64,000 bases of DNA, taken from contig NZ_FZNP01000002.1 in the NCBI RefSeq assembly GCF_900188105.1, forward strand, positions 62,001-126,000, in the 5' to 3' direction. Both the position numbers and the translations under genes were made by a program. Shown in pieces: positions 37,523-45,311 of this stretch. The notes beneath the pieces are model-generated. The model was given only the letters and a program-made list of their open reading frames with translations, had not been told where the DNA came from and made no database searches. The stretch comes from Actinomadura mexicana. Its GTDB lineage: Bacteria; Actinomycetota; Actinomycetes; Streptosporangiales; Streptosporangiaceae. Numbering within the stretch: the stretch's first letter is position 1; each line of letters opens with the position of its first letter.

Positions 37523-38557
37523 TCAGCCGGCGACCGGGTCGGGAGCGGGTTCCACCGTGGGCCGGCAGTCGGCCAGACTGACCTGCTCGCCCATCGCGAC
37601 GAGGATCTTCCGATCGCCGCGGAAGGCCTCGCGGCCGTGGCAGGACAGGATGTTGTCGACCAGCAGCAGGTCGCCCGCCCGCCACGGCTCCCGGCGCTGG
37701 GCGCCGTCGTACGCGGCGTTCAGCGCGGCGACGTCCTCGGCGTCGATGGGGCAGCCGTCGCCGTAGAACGTGTCGAAGGGGAGCCCGTCCGGTCCGTAGC
37801 TGCTCAGGAGCACGTCCCGGATCTCGGGGTCGAGAGAGTGCTGGTTCCAGAAGGCGATGTGGTTGAACCACACCTCCTCGCCCGTCACCGGATGGTGGAT
37901 GGTCGTCGCCCGCCGCTGCGTCGTCGCCAGCCCGCCGTCGGGCAGCCACCTGTATCCGATGGAGCTGCGACGGCAGTAGTCCTCCACCCGGGCGCGGTCG
38001 GAAGTCCCGAAGGCCGTCGACCAGGGCAGGGAGACATGTTCACGGTAGTTGCGCGCGAGCACCCAGCCCAGCCGCCGGAAGCGGTCGGCCAGCTCCGGGG
38101 GGATCCGCGCGAGCACCTCCCGGGTGTCGGCCACGGTGGTGGCCCCGCCCTCCTCCGGTGGGACCAGGCAGCCGAAGAGCAGGATCCCGGGGAAGTCCAG
38201 GGTGTAGCTGTTCTCGTTGTGCAGCCGGATCACCTGCGCGCTGGGCAGGTCGGTGGACGACAGGACCCCCTCGCCGTAGTCGCTGCGCGGTGTCGCCTTC
38301 TCCCGGTAGCTCACCCTCTGGTCGAGCAGCACATCGCGCGCTTCGGCGAAGTCGTGGACGCTCGCGATGGGCAGGCCCCGGAGCAGCAGACATCCGTGTC
38401 GGGCCAGCGCCGCGCTCAAGGCACCGCGCCGCTCGGTCAGCCATTCGCAGGCGGCCGCCATGGACGTGGCCCCGTCCGCCGGCGCGATCGGCGGCCCGGA
38501 CTCTGCGACGGACAGTCCCAGTCCGGCGATGGCCTGGTCGTTCACCGTCACGTCCAT
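37523..38557 (-). CDS. TauD/SyrP-like Fe(II)/2-oxoglutarate hydroxylase 1
   Basis: A 344-residue enzyme starting at ATG 38557, which overlaps the stop of its paralogue by one base (TGATG), after GGGAGGAG. The iron-binding facial triad is visible as HNE in RLHNENSY (His and Glu) and a distal His in NILSCHGREAF, with the following Arg for 2-oxoglutarate. The family hydroxylates free amino acids or residues held on NRPS carriers, as SyrP does with Asp. It lies 74 bp upstream of the NRPS at 33,000. The substrate is not predictable from sequence; a beta-hydroxy amino acid in the product is likely. Confidence 0.85.
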   Translation of the reverse strand: MDVTVNDQAIAGLGLSVAESGPPIAPADGATSMAAACEWLTERRGALSAALARHGCLLLRGLPIASVHDFAEARDVLLDQRVSYREKATPRSDYGEGVLSSTDLPSAQVIRLHNENSYTLDFPGILLFGCLVPPEEGGATTVADTREVLARIPPELADRFRRLGWVLARNYREHVSLPWSTAFGTSDRARVEDYCRRSSIGYRWLPDGGLATTQRRATTIHHPVTGEEVWFNHIAFWNQHSLDPEIRDVLLSSYGPDGLPFDTFYGDGCPIDAEDVAALNAAYDGAQRREPWRAGDLLLVDNILSCHGREAFRGDRKILVAMGEQVSLADCRPTVEPAPDPVAG

Positions 38558-39606
38558 CACTCCTCCCCTGATCCGCGCGCCGCCGCCGGACCGATCGGCC
38601 CCGAGGGCGAGCAGTCCGCCATCCGCCGCGGCTCGCCCATGGCGACCAGCACCCGGCGGTCCCCGGTGAACGGTTCGCGGCCATGGCTGCACAGGAGGTT
38701 GTCCACCAGCACGAGATCGCCCCGCCGCCAGCTCTCGCGGACCATCACCTCGTCGAAGGCCCGGTTGATGACGGCCACGTCCGCGGGATCGATCGGCGAG
38801 CCATCGCCGTAGTAGGTGTTCTGCGGCAGCCCGTCCGGACCGCACGCGGCGACCAGGATCTCCCGGGTCTCGGGATCGTGGGTCCACTCGTTGAACACCG
38901 CGACGTGGTTGAACCAGCTCTCCTCACCCGTCAGCGGATGCCGGACCGTGGCCGAGCGGACTCCGCTGGTGCGCAGCCGGTCGCCCGGCAGCCACTCATA
39001 GCCCAGTTGGTACTGGTCGCAGTACTCTTCGACGGCCGCGCGGTCCGACGTGCCGAAAGCCTGCTGCCACGGCATTCCCATATGCTCCTGGAAATTCCGG
39101 ACGATCATCCAGCCGCGACGTCTGAACCGGTCGACCAGGTCGGCGGGCAATGCGGACAGGACCCGGCGGGTGTCGCCCAGGGTGGTGGCACCGCCCCGCT
39201 CAGGCGGAACCAGGCACCAGAACAGCAGGATTCCCGGGAACACCACGCTGTAGCTGTCCTCACAGTGCAACCGGATGCGCTGCACCGGGGGCAGATCGGT
39301 GGCCGAGAAGATCCCGTTCCCGTAGCCGGTTCGCGGGGTCGTCTCCTCCCGGGGAAGTTCCAGGTGGTCGTCGAGGAGCACATCCCGTGCCGCGACGAAA
39401 TGCTCACGGGACGCTATCGGGAGTCCGCGGATCATCAGGCTCCCATGGCGGCGCAGCTCAGCAAGGATCTGCGCCCGGTTGTCCGCCAACCAGGTCCCCG
39501 CGGAGGCCGCGTCGGCGACGCCGTCCACCCGCATGAGGCTCGGCCTCCCGTCGGCCGCGGCCGCATCCGTACCGCTGGACGGGACCCGTCCGGCATGACC
39601 GGCCAT
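38557..39606 (-). CDS. TauD/SyrP-like Fe(II)/2-oxoglutarate hydroxylase 2
   Basis: A 349-residue paralogue of the next gene, starting at ATG 39606 after CGGAGGA. The triad is HCE in RLHCEDSY and the distal His in NLLCSHGREPF. The two enzymes align along their length (IRGLPIAS, FPGILLF, GGATT, FGTSDRA, YGDG and so on) but differ at many positions, so the duplication is old and they probably hydroxylate different residues or positions. It sits three bases downstream of the acyl carrier protein stop. Confidence 0.85.
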   Translation of the reverse strand: MAGHAGRVPSSGTDAAAADGRPSLMRVDGVADAASAGTWLADNRAQILAELRRHGSLMIRGLPIASREHFVAARDVLLDDHLELPREETTPRTGYGNGIFSATDLPPVQRIRLHCEDSYSVVFPGILLFWCLVPPERGGATTLGDTRRVLSALPADLVDRFRRRGWMIVRNFQEHMGMPWQQAFGTSDRAAVEEYCDQYQLGYEWLPGDRLRTSGVRSATVRHPLTGEESWFNHVAVFNEWTHDPETREILVAACGPDGLPQNTYYGDGSPIDPADVAVINRAFDEVMVRESWRRGDLVLVDNLLCSHGREPFTGDRRVLVAMGEPRRMADCSPSGPIGPAAARGSGEE

Positions 39607-39609
39607 CAG

Positions 39610-39912
39610 TCATCCTCCGATCGTCCCGGTCGACGCGACGGCGCGCTTCCCCACCACGAACCGGGTGATGGCATCGACGCTCAGGAAATTCGCCATGTCC
39701 AGATCGTCGCCGGCCACCGCGAGATCGAAGGTGCGCTCGACCCAGGTGAGGATCTGCACCGCGAACAAGGAGCTGACGTAGCCGGTGGCGAAGATGTCGA
39801 CATCGTCGGCGATCGGCACTCCCCCGGTGTGCTGGAACACGAATTCCCGCACCATGGCGAGCACCCGCTCGTCTTCGGGCGCCCGCGGGTTCCCGCCGGG
39901 TTCACCGTCCAT
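39610..39912 (-). CDS. Free-standing acyl carrier protein (methoxymalonyl/aminomalonyl-ACP type)
   Basis: A 100-residue carrier starting at ATG 39912 with GGAGGAGGG upstream. The prosthetic-group Ser is in the ATGYVSSLFAVQ segment, which has the GLVNSLFAxQ pattern of the ACPs that carry glyceryl/methoxymalonyl or seryl/aminomalonyl units (FkbJ class) rather than fatty acid ACPs. It is flanked by a 3-hydroxyacyl dehydrogenase, a class II synthetase-like ligase and an acyl-CoA dehydrogenase. That set would load an amino acid, most likely Ser, on this protein and oxidise its side chain. Confidence 0.85.
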   Translation of the reverse strand: MDGEPGGNPRAPEDERVLAMVREFVFQHTGGVPIADDVDIFATGYVSSLFAVQILTWVERTFDLAVAGDDLDMANFLSVDAITRFVVGKRAVASTGTIGG

Positions 39913-39949
39913 GCGTCCCTGCCCTCCTCCTCGTCGATACGAGCCGGCG

Positions 39950-40807
39950 TCAGCCGTGGTCATAGACATGGAAACCCCGTCCGGTCTTCCGTCCGAGCCG
40001 ACCGGCGTCCACATATCTGCGAAGCAGCGGGCACGGCCGGTACTTCGGATCCTTGAACTCGTCCAGCAGGACCTCCAGCGAATAGAGAACCGTGTCGAGA
40101 CCGATGAGATCGGCGGTCTCCATAGGCCCCATCCGGTGGCCGAAGCATTTCTTGAAGAGGCGGTCGATGTCCTTGGGCGAGGACACCTGCTCGTGCAGCA
40201 GGAATATCGCCTCGTTGATGGTGAGCATGAGCACGCGGTTGGTGACGAAACCGGAGGAGTCGCCCACGAGCACGGTCTCCTTGCCGATGCCGGCCAGCAG
40301 TGCCCGGGACACCTCAAGGGTCGCGTCGCTCGTGTGGACGCCCCGGATGACCTCGACGAGCGGCATGATCGGAACCGGATTCATGAAGTGGTTGCCGATC
40401 ACCTTGTCCGGTCGGCTCGTGCGACCCGCCAGCCTGGTGATGGGGATGGCCGACGTGTTGACCGCCAGTACGCACTCCGGCCCGCAGACGCGGTCCAGAG
40501 CGCGGTAGAGGTCCTTCTTGACCGCCCACTTCTCGGTCACGTTCTCCACCACGTAGCCGGCCCCGCGCAGGTCGTCCAGGTCGGTGGTCGGCGTGATCAG
40601 TGCGAGGATCTCGCCGGGCGTGCGCGCCGGGGGCCGGCCGGCCACCACGGGCAGCAGCCGGGCGTTCTCCGCGATCGTCTCCCTGGAGGTCTTCAGCGCC
40701 TCCTCGGAAGTGTCGACCAGGATGACGGGGTGCCCCGCCTCGGCGAAGGCATGGGCGACTCCGGTGCCGATGGTGCCGGCGCCGACGACTCCGACCGCGT
40801 GGATCAT
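39950..40807 (-). CDS. 3-hydroxyacyl-CoA dehydrogenase-like, acts on ACP-bound unit
   Basis: A 285-residue NAD-dependent dehydrogenase starting at ATG 40807 (ATGA overlap with the upstream gene). The Rossmann motif is VGAGTIGTG near residue 8. The catalytic His is in GNHFMNPVP, and the C-terminal helices of the family are present. Homologues (FkbK in methoxymalonyl-ACP pathways, ZmaG in zwittermicin) oxidise the hydroxymethyl carbon of a three-carbon unit on an ACP. With a seryl-ACP substrate it would give the aldehyde on the way to aminomalonyl-ACP. Confidence 0.82.
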   Translation of the reverse strand: MIHAVGVVGAGTIGTGVAHAFAEAGHPVILVDTSEEALKTSRETIAENARLLPVVAGRPPARTPGEILALITPTTDLDDLRGAGYVVENVTEKWAVKKDLYRALDRVCGPECVLAVNTSAIPITRLAGRTSRPDKVIGNHFMNPVPIMPLVEVIRGVHTSDATLEVSRALLAGIGKETVLVGDSSGFVTNRVLMLTINEAIFLLHEQVSSPKDIDRLFKKCFGHRMGPMETADLIGLDTVLYSLEVLLDEFKDPKYRPCPLLRRYVDAGRLGRKTGRGFHVYDHG

Positions 40808-42063
40808 CGATCGATTCCCCTCCCGTGCGGGCGACCGCTCTCGCCGCCGTGCAACCCTTCCGGCCAGTCGCTCTCGTCGAGCCCGTGCTGGCAGACGAAG
40901 GCGTAGGCCAGCCGCTCCAGCCCGAACCCCACGCACCCGGTCCAGATCGGTCCGCCGTCACGGCCGGTGATGTCGAACGCCTTCCCGAAGTGCTGCTCGT
41001 GGAAATTGAACGACCCGACGGCGACGGTGGCGTCCGGGGCGATGTCCAAACGCAGCTCGTACTTCAGTTCGAGCAGCCGTTGCGCGGAAATCCGCTCCGC
41101 GCCGTCCACAGCGCCGAAGAACGGGTCCGTGGCCACCTCGCAGCGTCCGCGAAGGCCGAACCGGTCCACCAGCTCTATGGCACGTTGCAGGAAGCGCTCC
41201 CGGCGGTCCAGGACCTGGTCGCGTTCCCCCATGAACACGATCTCCCGGATCGTGAAGTCCCAGAGCCGCTCCAGCGATGCGTGGTAACGGCCCTCGTACC
41301 GGAACGACTTTCCGCGGGCGCTGACCACCATGGCCGACGACGGCAGCCGTTTCCCCGCGTACTGATGGAAGGTGTGATAACACATGGTCGGCGGCAGGCA
41401 GTAGTCCGCATTGCGGCAGTGGGCGAGCATCGCCTCGCCGACGTTCCCGTCGTCATGGTCCCGTTCGGTGAACTTCCGGTAGACGTCCAGGTCGCCCTGA
41501 AGCCGGGTGGCGAGCATGACGTGCTGGGGAAACGCCGAGAAATATCCGCTGCGCTGCAAAGCCCCGGTGGGAACGAGCGTGGGATAGCGGAACTCGGCGG
41601 CACCGAACTCCGTGACGGCGATGTCCCGCAGCAGGCCGTCGAATCGGTCCATGATCGTCAAAATGGGCTCGCCGACCGCGACCTGCCCCTCGCCCGTCTC
41701 GAACGCCGCACCCCGGTCCGCCAGCGCTCCGAAGACGCCGGGCCGCGTGTCCGCGGTTCGCGTCGATCGCCAGATCACCTTGGCGGGCCGGGCCAGCTGC
41801 CCGAGGACGTCCGTGCGCACCATCTGCCGGAGCTTGCGGGAGAGCGCGGCGGCCGGCTCGGCCGCCCCGGTCCGCAGCACCACCGCGTCCACGGCTTCGT
41901 CCTGGCCGTGCAGCAGCCGGAAGCCCACGATGTCCTCGGAGACGAAGAAGATCCGTCTGGCCAGCTCGGTGGCGAGTTCGGCGGGGACCGGGCGAGGCAG
42001 CGGGACGGTGTGCTCGGTCGTCCCCGGTCCGGGCCGGCCGTGCCCGCTCGCGGGTTCGCTCAT
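40804..42063 (-). CDS. Class II aminoacyl-tRNA-synthetase-like amino acid:carrier protein ligase
   Basis: A 419-residue homologue of the catalytic core of archaeal-type seryl-tRNA synthetase, without a tRNA-binding arm. Motif 2 appears as SFRYEGRYHASLERLWDF and motif 3 as WTGCVGFGLERLAYAF, the forms found in amino acid:[carrier protein] ligases, which adenylate a small amino acid and transfer it to a carrier protein. The zinc-site Cys pair is in ADYCLPPTMCYHTF. The gene is coupled by ATGA overlaps on both sides (42,060-42,063 and 40,804-40,807). Together with the ACP two genes on, it is the expected loader of the cassette. Serine is inferred from the pathway, not read from the sequence. Confidence 0.85.
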   Translation of the reverse strand: MSEPASGHGRPGPGTTEHTVPLPRPVPAELATELARRIFFVSEDIVGFRLLHGQDEAVDAVVLRTGAAEPAAALSRKLRQMVRTDVLGQLARPAKVIWRSTRTADTRPGVFGALADRGAAFETGEGQVAVGEPILTIMDRFDGLLRDIAVTEFGAAEFRYPTLVPTGALQRSGYFSAFPQHVMLATRLQGDLDVYRKFTERDHDDGNVGEAMLAHCRNADYCLPPTMCYHTFHQYAGKRLPSSAMVVSARGKSFRYEGRYHASLERLWDFTIREIVFMGERDQVLDRRERFLQRAIELVDRFGLRGRCEVATDPFFGAVDGAERISAQRLLELKYELRLDIAPDATVAVGSFNFHEQHFGKAFDITGRDGGPIWTGCVGFGLERLAYAFVCQHGLDESDWPEGLHGGESGRPHGRGIDR

Positions 42064-43220
42064 GTCGCACCCGGCAGACCGAGCAGGCTCGCGATGATCG
42101 ACCGCTGGATCTGCGACGTACCGCCATAGATCGTGCCGGCGAGCGCATCGCGCAGCTCCCGTTCGATCCCGCCCTCGGTGAGGTAGCCCCGGGCGCCATG
42201 GAGCTGGACCGCCTCCAGGGCGGTTTCGAGCAGGCCCTCGCTGACGACGAGCTTGAGGATCGACGACTCCAGCATGGCCAGCCGTCCCTCGCGTTTCAGC
42301 CAGCCGAACTTGTACAGCATCAGCCGCGCGAGCTCAAGCCGTATTCGCATGTCGGCCAGCGTGTGGGACACGGCCTGGAAAGAACCGATCGACCGGCCGA
42401 ACTGCTCGCGTTTCGCAGTGTGCTCGACACACGTCTCCAGCAGTCGCCGCATTGTCCCGACGCCGCTGGCGAAAAGGAAACCGCGCTCCCACTCGATCGT
42501 CGACGTGAATATCTGATGCCCGGCGCCCTCCCGGCCCAGCAGGTGCTCCGCCTCGAGCCGGACGTCCGAGAAATGGATCTCCCCCATGGGGGCACCGCGC
42601 AGCCCGGCCTTTTCCAGCTCGCGGGTGATCCGCACTCCCGGTGCGTCGGCGCGGACGAGGAACGCCGACAGCGCGCGCTCGGGGGCCGCCGACTCACTGG
42701 TCCGGGCAAAGGCGACGAAGAGGTCGGCACACGGTCCGTTGCTGATGAAGGTCTTGGTCCCGTTCAGTACCCAGCCCGCGCCACTCCGGTGCGCGGTGGT
42801 GGCCAGCGCCAGCATGTCCGAACCCGCCTGCGGCTCGGTCAGCGCGTGCGCACCGATGACGGTTCCCTTGCACAGTTCCGGTAGCCAGCGGGCCTTCTGG
42901 CCTTCGGTGCCGTGCTTGACCAGGTAGATCTCGCAGGCCCAGACATGATTGTTGATCGCGAAGAGCAGGCCGTTGTTCGAGCATCCGTAGCCGAGCGCCT
43001 CGAAGGCCAGCGCCGAAGTGAGCGGATCGAGCCCGGAGCCGCCGTGGTCACGGGGCACCGGCCAGCCCAGTGCCCCGAACTCGGCGGCCTTCTTCCAGCC
43101 GTCGGTGTCGAGGCTTCCCGACCTGTCGGATTCACCGGTGCGGCCGCCCAGCTCCTGGCGTGCAAAACGAACTGTTTCCGCACACAGCTCCTGCTGGCGC
43201 GGGGTCATCGCAAAATCCAC
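42060..43220 (-). CDS. Acyl-CoA dehydrogenase family oxidase of the ACP cassette
   Basis: A 386-residue flavoprotein starting at GTG 43220 with AGGAGG seven bases upstream. It is the first gene of the 43-kb minus-strand series. The family features are clear: LTEPQAGSD, the flavin loop FISNGPCADLF, REQFGRSIGSFQ, and the C-terminal YGGTSQIQRSIIA. In methoxymalonyl- and aminomalonyl-ACP pathways a protein of this family (FkbI, ZmaI) works with the hydroxyacyl dehydrogenase to oxidise the ACP-bound three-carbon unit to the malonyl level. Length and start are normal. Confidence 0.85.
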   Translation of the reverse strand: MDFAMTPRQQELCAETVRFARQELGGRTGESDRSGSLDTDGWKKAAEFGALGWPVPRDHGGSGLDPLTSALAFEALGYGCSNNGLLFAINNHVWACEIYLVKHGTEGQKARWLPELCKGTVIGAHALTEPQAGSDMLALATTAHRSGAGWVLNGTKTFISNGPCADLFVAFARTSESAAPERALSAFLVRADAPGVRITRELEKAGLRGAPMGEIHFSDVRLEAEHLLGREGAGHQIFTSTIEWERGFLFASGVGTMRRLLETCVEHTAKREQFGRSIGSFQAVSHTLADMRIRLELARLMLYKFGWLKREGRLAMLESSILKLVVSEGLLETALEAVQLHGARGYLTEGGIERELRDALAGTIYGGTSQIQRSIIASLLGLPGAT

Positions 43221-43436
43221 GCAGTACCTCCTGGGGCATGGCCGGCGATCGGCACCTGGCGAACGATGCGCGTTTGTGCCGCCGGGCGACCCACATGCAG
43301 ATCATGTCTGCTCACTTCGCCCCGGGCATGTCACGCAAACGCGGGACTTGCCCGCCCGTCCCGCTCGGGTGCATCTGTTAGAGCAGCCGTAGGCGTGTAC
43401 TCCAGAACTGATGGGCGTCTTCACTAAGGAGAAAGC
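43221..43436. promoter_or_regulatory. Divergent promoter region of the biosynthetic series and the GNAT operon
   Basis: This 216-bp gap separates the first minus-strand gene from the first plus-strand gene and is the only divergent gap in the cluster, so it should hold the main promoters. It contains the inverted repeat ACATG-N5-CATGT at 43,293-43,307 and a further ATGTCACGC element near 43,330. I could not identify convincing -35/-10 hexamers. No cluster-specific regulator gene is in the window. Confidence 0.6.
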
Positions 43437-43985
43437 GTGCTGTTACGGATGGCCACCCCGGCAGATCTCGGCGCGCTGCTGGACATATACGACAGCACCC
43501 TGAGATGGCTGGCCGAGCGCGGCAGCGACCAATGGCAGGAGCCCCGCCTGGAACCCGAGCTGATGAAGGCGGCCATCCTGGCGTCCATCCACCACCGGCA
43601 GACCTGGTGCGCGGTCGACGAACGGGGAAGGCCCGCCGGCCTGGTGACCATCAAGCCGCACACGCCCCCCGGCCTCTGGCGGCCGGAGGAGGAGGCCGAA
43701 CCCCACCGGTACATCTACCTGTCCCTTGTGTCCAGGGAGAACGCCGGCACCGGACTCGGGGCCGACCTGGTGGACTGGGCCGCCACCCGGGCGGCCAAGG
43801 CCGGAGCCCACTGGATCCGCGGTGACGCGTGGACCGGCAACAAGCCCCTCCAGGACTACTACCTGCGGCAGGGATGGGAGCTGGTGCGCATCGTCCATCG
43901 GCCGGACCAGCCCTCGGGTGTGCTGCTCCAGCGGCGGGCCGAGCCACGCGAGACTCCGCGCCTGGTCGAGGTGGCCGGGACATGA
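43437..43985 (+). CDS. GNAT N-acetyltransferase, possible self-resistance enzyme
   Basis: A 182-residue GNAT protein starting at GTG 43437 with AAGGAG five bases upstream. The acetyl-CoA motif A region is SRENAGTGLGADLVDWA, and the C-terminal YYLRQGWELVR is typical. The third codon is TTA (43,443-43,445), the rare leucine codon that in streptomycetes ties translation to the bldA tRNA. It is the first gene of a plus-strand operon pointing away from the biosynthetic series. Zwittermicin producers protect themselves by acetylating an amine, so a similar role is plausible here. Tailoring of the product is the alternative. Confidence 0.85.
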   Translation: MLLRMATPADLGALLDIYDSTLRWLAERGSDQWQEPRLEPELMKAAILASIHHRQTWCAVDERGRPAGLVTIKPHTPPGLWRPEEEAEPHRYIYLSLVSRENAGTGLGADLVDWAATRAAKAGAHWIRGDAWTGNKPLQDYYLRQGWELVRIVHRPDQPSGVLLQRRAEPRETPRLVEVAGT

Positions 43986-44019
43986 GAAAGCCCGAGGGCG
44001 GAATGCACCGGAGCCCGTG

Positions 44020-45000
44020 ATGGCCGCCGGCATCGTCTCGGTGAACGGCCACGTTCCGCAGCGGGTCGTGGGCAATGCGGAGATCGCGGCATGGTCGGGA
44101 GCCGCACCGGACTGGGTCGAGCGCAAGACCGGCATCCTCGAACGCCGCTACGCACCCGCCGGCACGCCGACTTCGACGTTGGCGGTGAACGCGGCACGCC
44201 CGCTTCTCGACGACGAGGAGACCAGGAGCGACGTCGGTCTGATCATCGTCGCCACTTCCACCCCTGACCGGCCGCAACCGTCCACCGCCGTGCTGGTCCA
44301 GGAAGAGCTCGGGCTGGCCTACGTTCCCGCGTTCGACGTCAACGCCGTCTGCTCGGGCTTCCTCTACGCGCTCACCATCGCCGAGGCGTTCCTCGCCGCC
44401 CGCACCGACCTGCGGCTGGTGCTGGTCATAGGCGCCGACAAGTACTCCGCGATCATGGACAGGACCGATCGGCGCACGGTCAGCCTCTTCGGTGACGGCG
44501 GCGGCGCGGCACTGGTCGGCAGGGTGCCGGAGGGGTACGGCATGGCCGGGTCGTCCCTGCTGGCGGACGGGGCGGGAGCCGCGCACGTCCACATCAGGGC
44601 CGGGGGCACCGGCAGGGCGCTCACCCCTGATCGGCTGGCGGACGGGGAGCACCTCTTCAGGATGGACGGCCGGGCCGTCCGCGAATGGGCGCTCGAGTTC
44701 GTGCCGAAAGTGGTGCGCCGGACGCTGGACGAAGCCTGCGTCTCCGTCCGGGAGATAGACAGAATCGTTTTCCATCAAGGCAACGTCCGCCTCGTCGAGG
44801 AGTTGGCGGCGGCGATGCGCCTCGATCGCGAGAAGCTCGCGCTGACGGCGCCGCACTACGGCAACACCGCTGCCGCGTCCATACCGATCACGCTCGCCGC
44901 GGAACACGCCAGGCGGCCGTTGCGGCGGGGCGAGCGGGTGCTGCTCGCCTCCATCGGTGGAGGAATGACCGCCGGGTCCGTGCTCCTCACCTGGTACTGA
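44020..45000 (+). CDS. KAS III (FabH)-like ketosynthase
   Basis: A 326-residue thiolase-fold enzyme. The start is ATG 44020, with CCGGAG six bases upstream; a GTG directly before it is also possible. The catalytic triad of KAS III is complete: C111 in NAVCSGF, H252 in FHQGN and N282 in HYGNTAA. The fold marks DGGGAALVG and GGGMTAGSVL are present. Such stand-alone enzymes start polyketide or fatty chains from an acyl-CoA, or act as acyltransferases forming esters or amides in natural product pathways. It lies 34 bp after the GNAT gene. The acyl group it handles is unknown. Confidence 0.85.
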   Translation: MAAGIVSVNGHVPQRVVGNAEIAAWSGAAPDWVERKTGILERRYAPAGTPTSTLAVNAARPLLDDEETRSDVGLIIVATSTPDRPQPSTAVLVQEELGLAYVPAFDVNAVCSGFLYALTIAEAFLAARTDLRLVLVIGADKYSAIMDRTDRRTVSLFGDGGGAALVGRVPEGYGMAGSSLLADGAGAAHVHIRAGGTGRALTPDRLADGEHLFRMDGRAVREWALEFVPKVVRRTLDEACVSVREIDRIVFHQGNVRLVEELAAAMRLDREKLALTAPHYGNTAAASIPITLAAEHARRPLRRGERVLLASIGGGMTAGSVLLTWY

Positions 45001-45068
45001 CCCTGGCGGGTCCGCGGCCACCCGGCCCGGAGAGAAGACCGTCTCGCCAACGCCCGAAAGGCGGAGAG

Positions 45069-45311
45069 ATGACGCCGTTTCCTGCCGTGCCCGAGCCCGC
45101 CGACATCCGCATTCCCGTGCATCCGTCTTTGATCATTGAGGACCGCGCCGGCGACCGCTACGTCCTGGTCGCCTCCGTCTTCAAATTGGATCTGTCACTC
45201 TGGGTGTACGAACTCCGTCGTGACGACAGGGGCATCGTGCACATGGCCAGCCTCGCCGGTTGCCGCATAGCAGGTGAGGCCGGCGGACCCGTGGACGATG
45301 ACGCTTCCTGA
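45069..45311 (+). CDS. Small protein of unknown function (80 aa)
   Basis: An 80-residue open frame starting at ATG 45069 with AAAGGCGGAGA just upstream, 68 bp after the KAS III gene. I do not recognise it. The middle has alternating hydrophobic strands (IEDRAGDRYVLVASVFKLD, then LWVYELRRDD), suggesting a small beta-rich domain, and the C-terminus is Gly/Asp-rich. There is no signal peptide or membrane segment. Spacing and codon use look like those of a real gene that is co-transcribed with GNAT and KAS III. Confidence 0.6.
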   Translation: MTPFPAVPEPADIRIPVHPSLIIEDRAGDRYVLVASVFKLDLSLWVYELRRDDRGIVHMASLAGCRIAGEAGGPVDDDAS

